6,634 nt of DNA from JAZDDE01 sp039714435 (lineage in GTDB: Bacteria > Gemmatimonadota > Gemmatimonadetes > Palauibacterales > Palauibacteraceae). The stretch spans positions 1 to 6,634 of the forward strand of contig JBDLJJ010000135.1 in assembly GCA_039714435.1 (NCBI GenBank), given 5' to 3'. Below, one piece after another: positions 6,204 through 6,634 of the stretch (its first letter is position 1; every line of letters begins with the position of its first letter). A model generated the notes under the pieces. The model saw nothing but the letters and a program-made list of their open reading frames with translations. It searched no databases and was not told the origin of the DNA. A program made the position numbers and the translations under genes.

Positions 6204-6634
6204 ATGGGATCCTCGATTGCACGATACACCGTAGTACTCGGCGCCCTGCTGCTGGCTGCGGCGGGTCCGCTGGCCGCTCAGGACAGCGAAACCAACCCCT
6301 GGCAGCTGCGGCTGCGAGGTCTGGCGGCGGTGCCGGACGAAGAAGCGACCATATCGGTTATCGGTGGCGACGTGGAGGTAGACGACGCCTATGTGCCGGA
6401 GCTGGACATTTCCTACTTTCTGTCGGATCAGGTAGCGCTGGAACTTGTTCTGGCGACTGCCGAGCACAACGCGGTAGCCGTTCAGACGAGTCTGGGCGCG
6501 GTTGACCTGGGAAGCGTCTGGCTCCTGCCGCCCACGCTAGTGCTTCAGTACCATTTCCTGCCGGCGGGGGCGTTTCAGCCCTATCTGGGCGCGGGAATCA
6601 ATTATACGATCTTCTATAACACGGAACTGCCGGC
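6204..6634 (+). CDS. ompW: OmpW family outer-membrane protein, 3' end cut by window edge
   Basis: The first 143 residues of an OmpW-family protein, an eight-stranded outer-membrane barrel thought to pass small hydrophobic molecules and often linked to stress responses. The signal peptide is clear: R7, hydrophobic residues 9-20, and probable cleavage after LAA at 23-25, before Q26. Family features follow in order: NPWQLRLRGLAAVPDE (first strand), a GGDVEVDDAYVPELDISYFL segment, VALELVLATAEHN, then LGSVWLLPPTLVLQYHFLP and FQPYLGAGINYTIFYN, all typical of OmpW. Full-length members have about 200-230 residues, so roughly a third is missing beyond the window. The start ATG 6204 has GGAGAG five bases upstream. 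A possible promoter lies in the gap before it, so it is probably transcribed separately from the upstream operon. Family assignment is strong; the exact substrate is unknown. Confidence 0.9.
   Translation, partial: MGSSIARYTVVLGALLLAAAGPLAAQDSETNPWQLRLRGLAAVPDEEATISVIGGDVEVDDAYVPELDISYFLSDQVALELVLATAEHNAVAVQTSLGAVDLGSVWLLPPTLVLQYHFLPAGAFQPYLGAGINYTIFYNTELP

Overview
This 6.6 kb window is high-GC, tightly packed bacterial DNA, with every recognisable gene on the + strand. The two outer-membrane beta-barrel genes with signal peptides show a Gram-negative-type (diderm) envelope. High GC, GTG/TTG starts, 'A-x-A|Q' signal cleavage sites and many small barrel proteins would suit Gemmatimonadota or a related phylum. 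That placement is an impression from composition and gene style, not proven.

Layout. (1) 91-837: a secreted small beta-barrel protein of unknown function with a TTG start. (2) 789-1580 and 1577-2215: a molybdenum-cofactor pair, an FdhD-family protein followed by MobA (molybdenum cofactor guanylyltransferase), joined by a 4-base GTGA overlap. (3) 2212-3807: a PBP4/DacB-type D-Ala-D-Ala carboxypeptidase/endopeptidase, joined to mobA by a 4-base ATGA overlap. (4) 3817-4047: a small eight-cysteine DUF1272-type zinc-binding protein. (5) 4081-5406: a multi-pass acyltransferase-3 family protein. (6) 5396-6073: a seven-helix membrane protein overlapping the acyltransferase by 11 bases. (7) After a 130-base gap, 6204 to the window end: the first two thirds or so of an OmpW-family outer-membrane protein, cut by the window edge.

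The genes from fdhD to the seven-helix protein overlap or lie at most 33 bases apart, so they probably form one transcript. That transcript mixes Mo-cofactor maturation (fdhD, mobA) with envelope work (peptidoglycan trimming, acyl transfer, a polytopic membrane protein). No molybdoenzyme structural gene is visible here, so the target of FdhD/MobA must lie elsewhere.

The most notable point is that the FdhD homologue keeps the family's C-terminal fold motifs but has no Cys-x-x-Cys where sulfur-carrying FdhD proteins have it. It has only two cysteines, both elsewhere. Its start is also unclear: a very strong Shine-Dalgarno-like GAGGAGGGA sits just after the barrel gene's stop with no standard start codon behind it. 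I saw no RNA genes, mobile elements, CRISPR arrays or convincing terminators.
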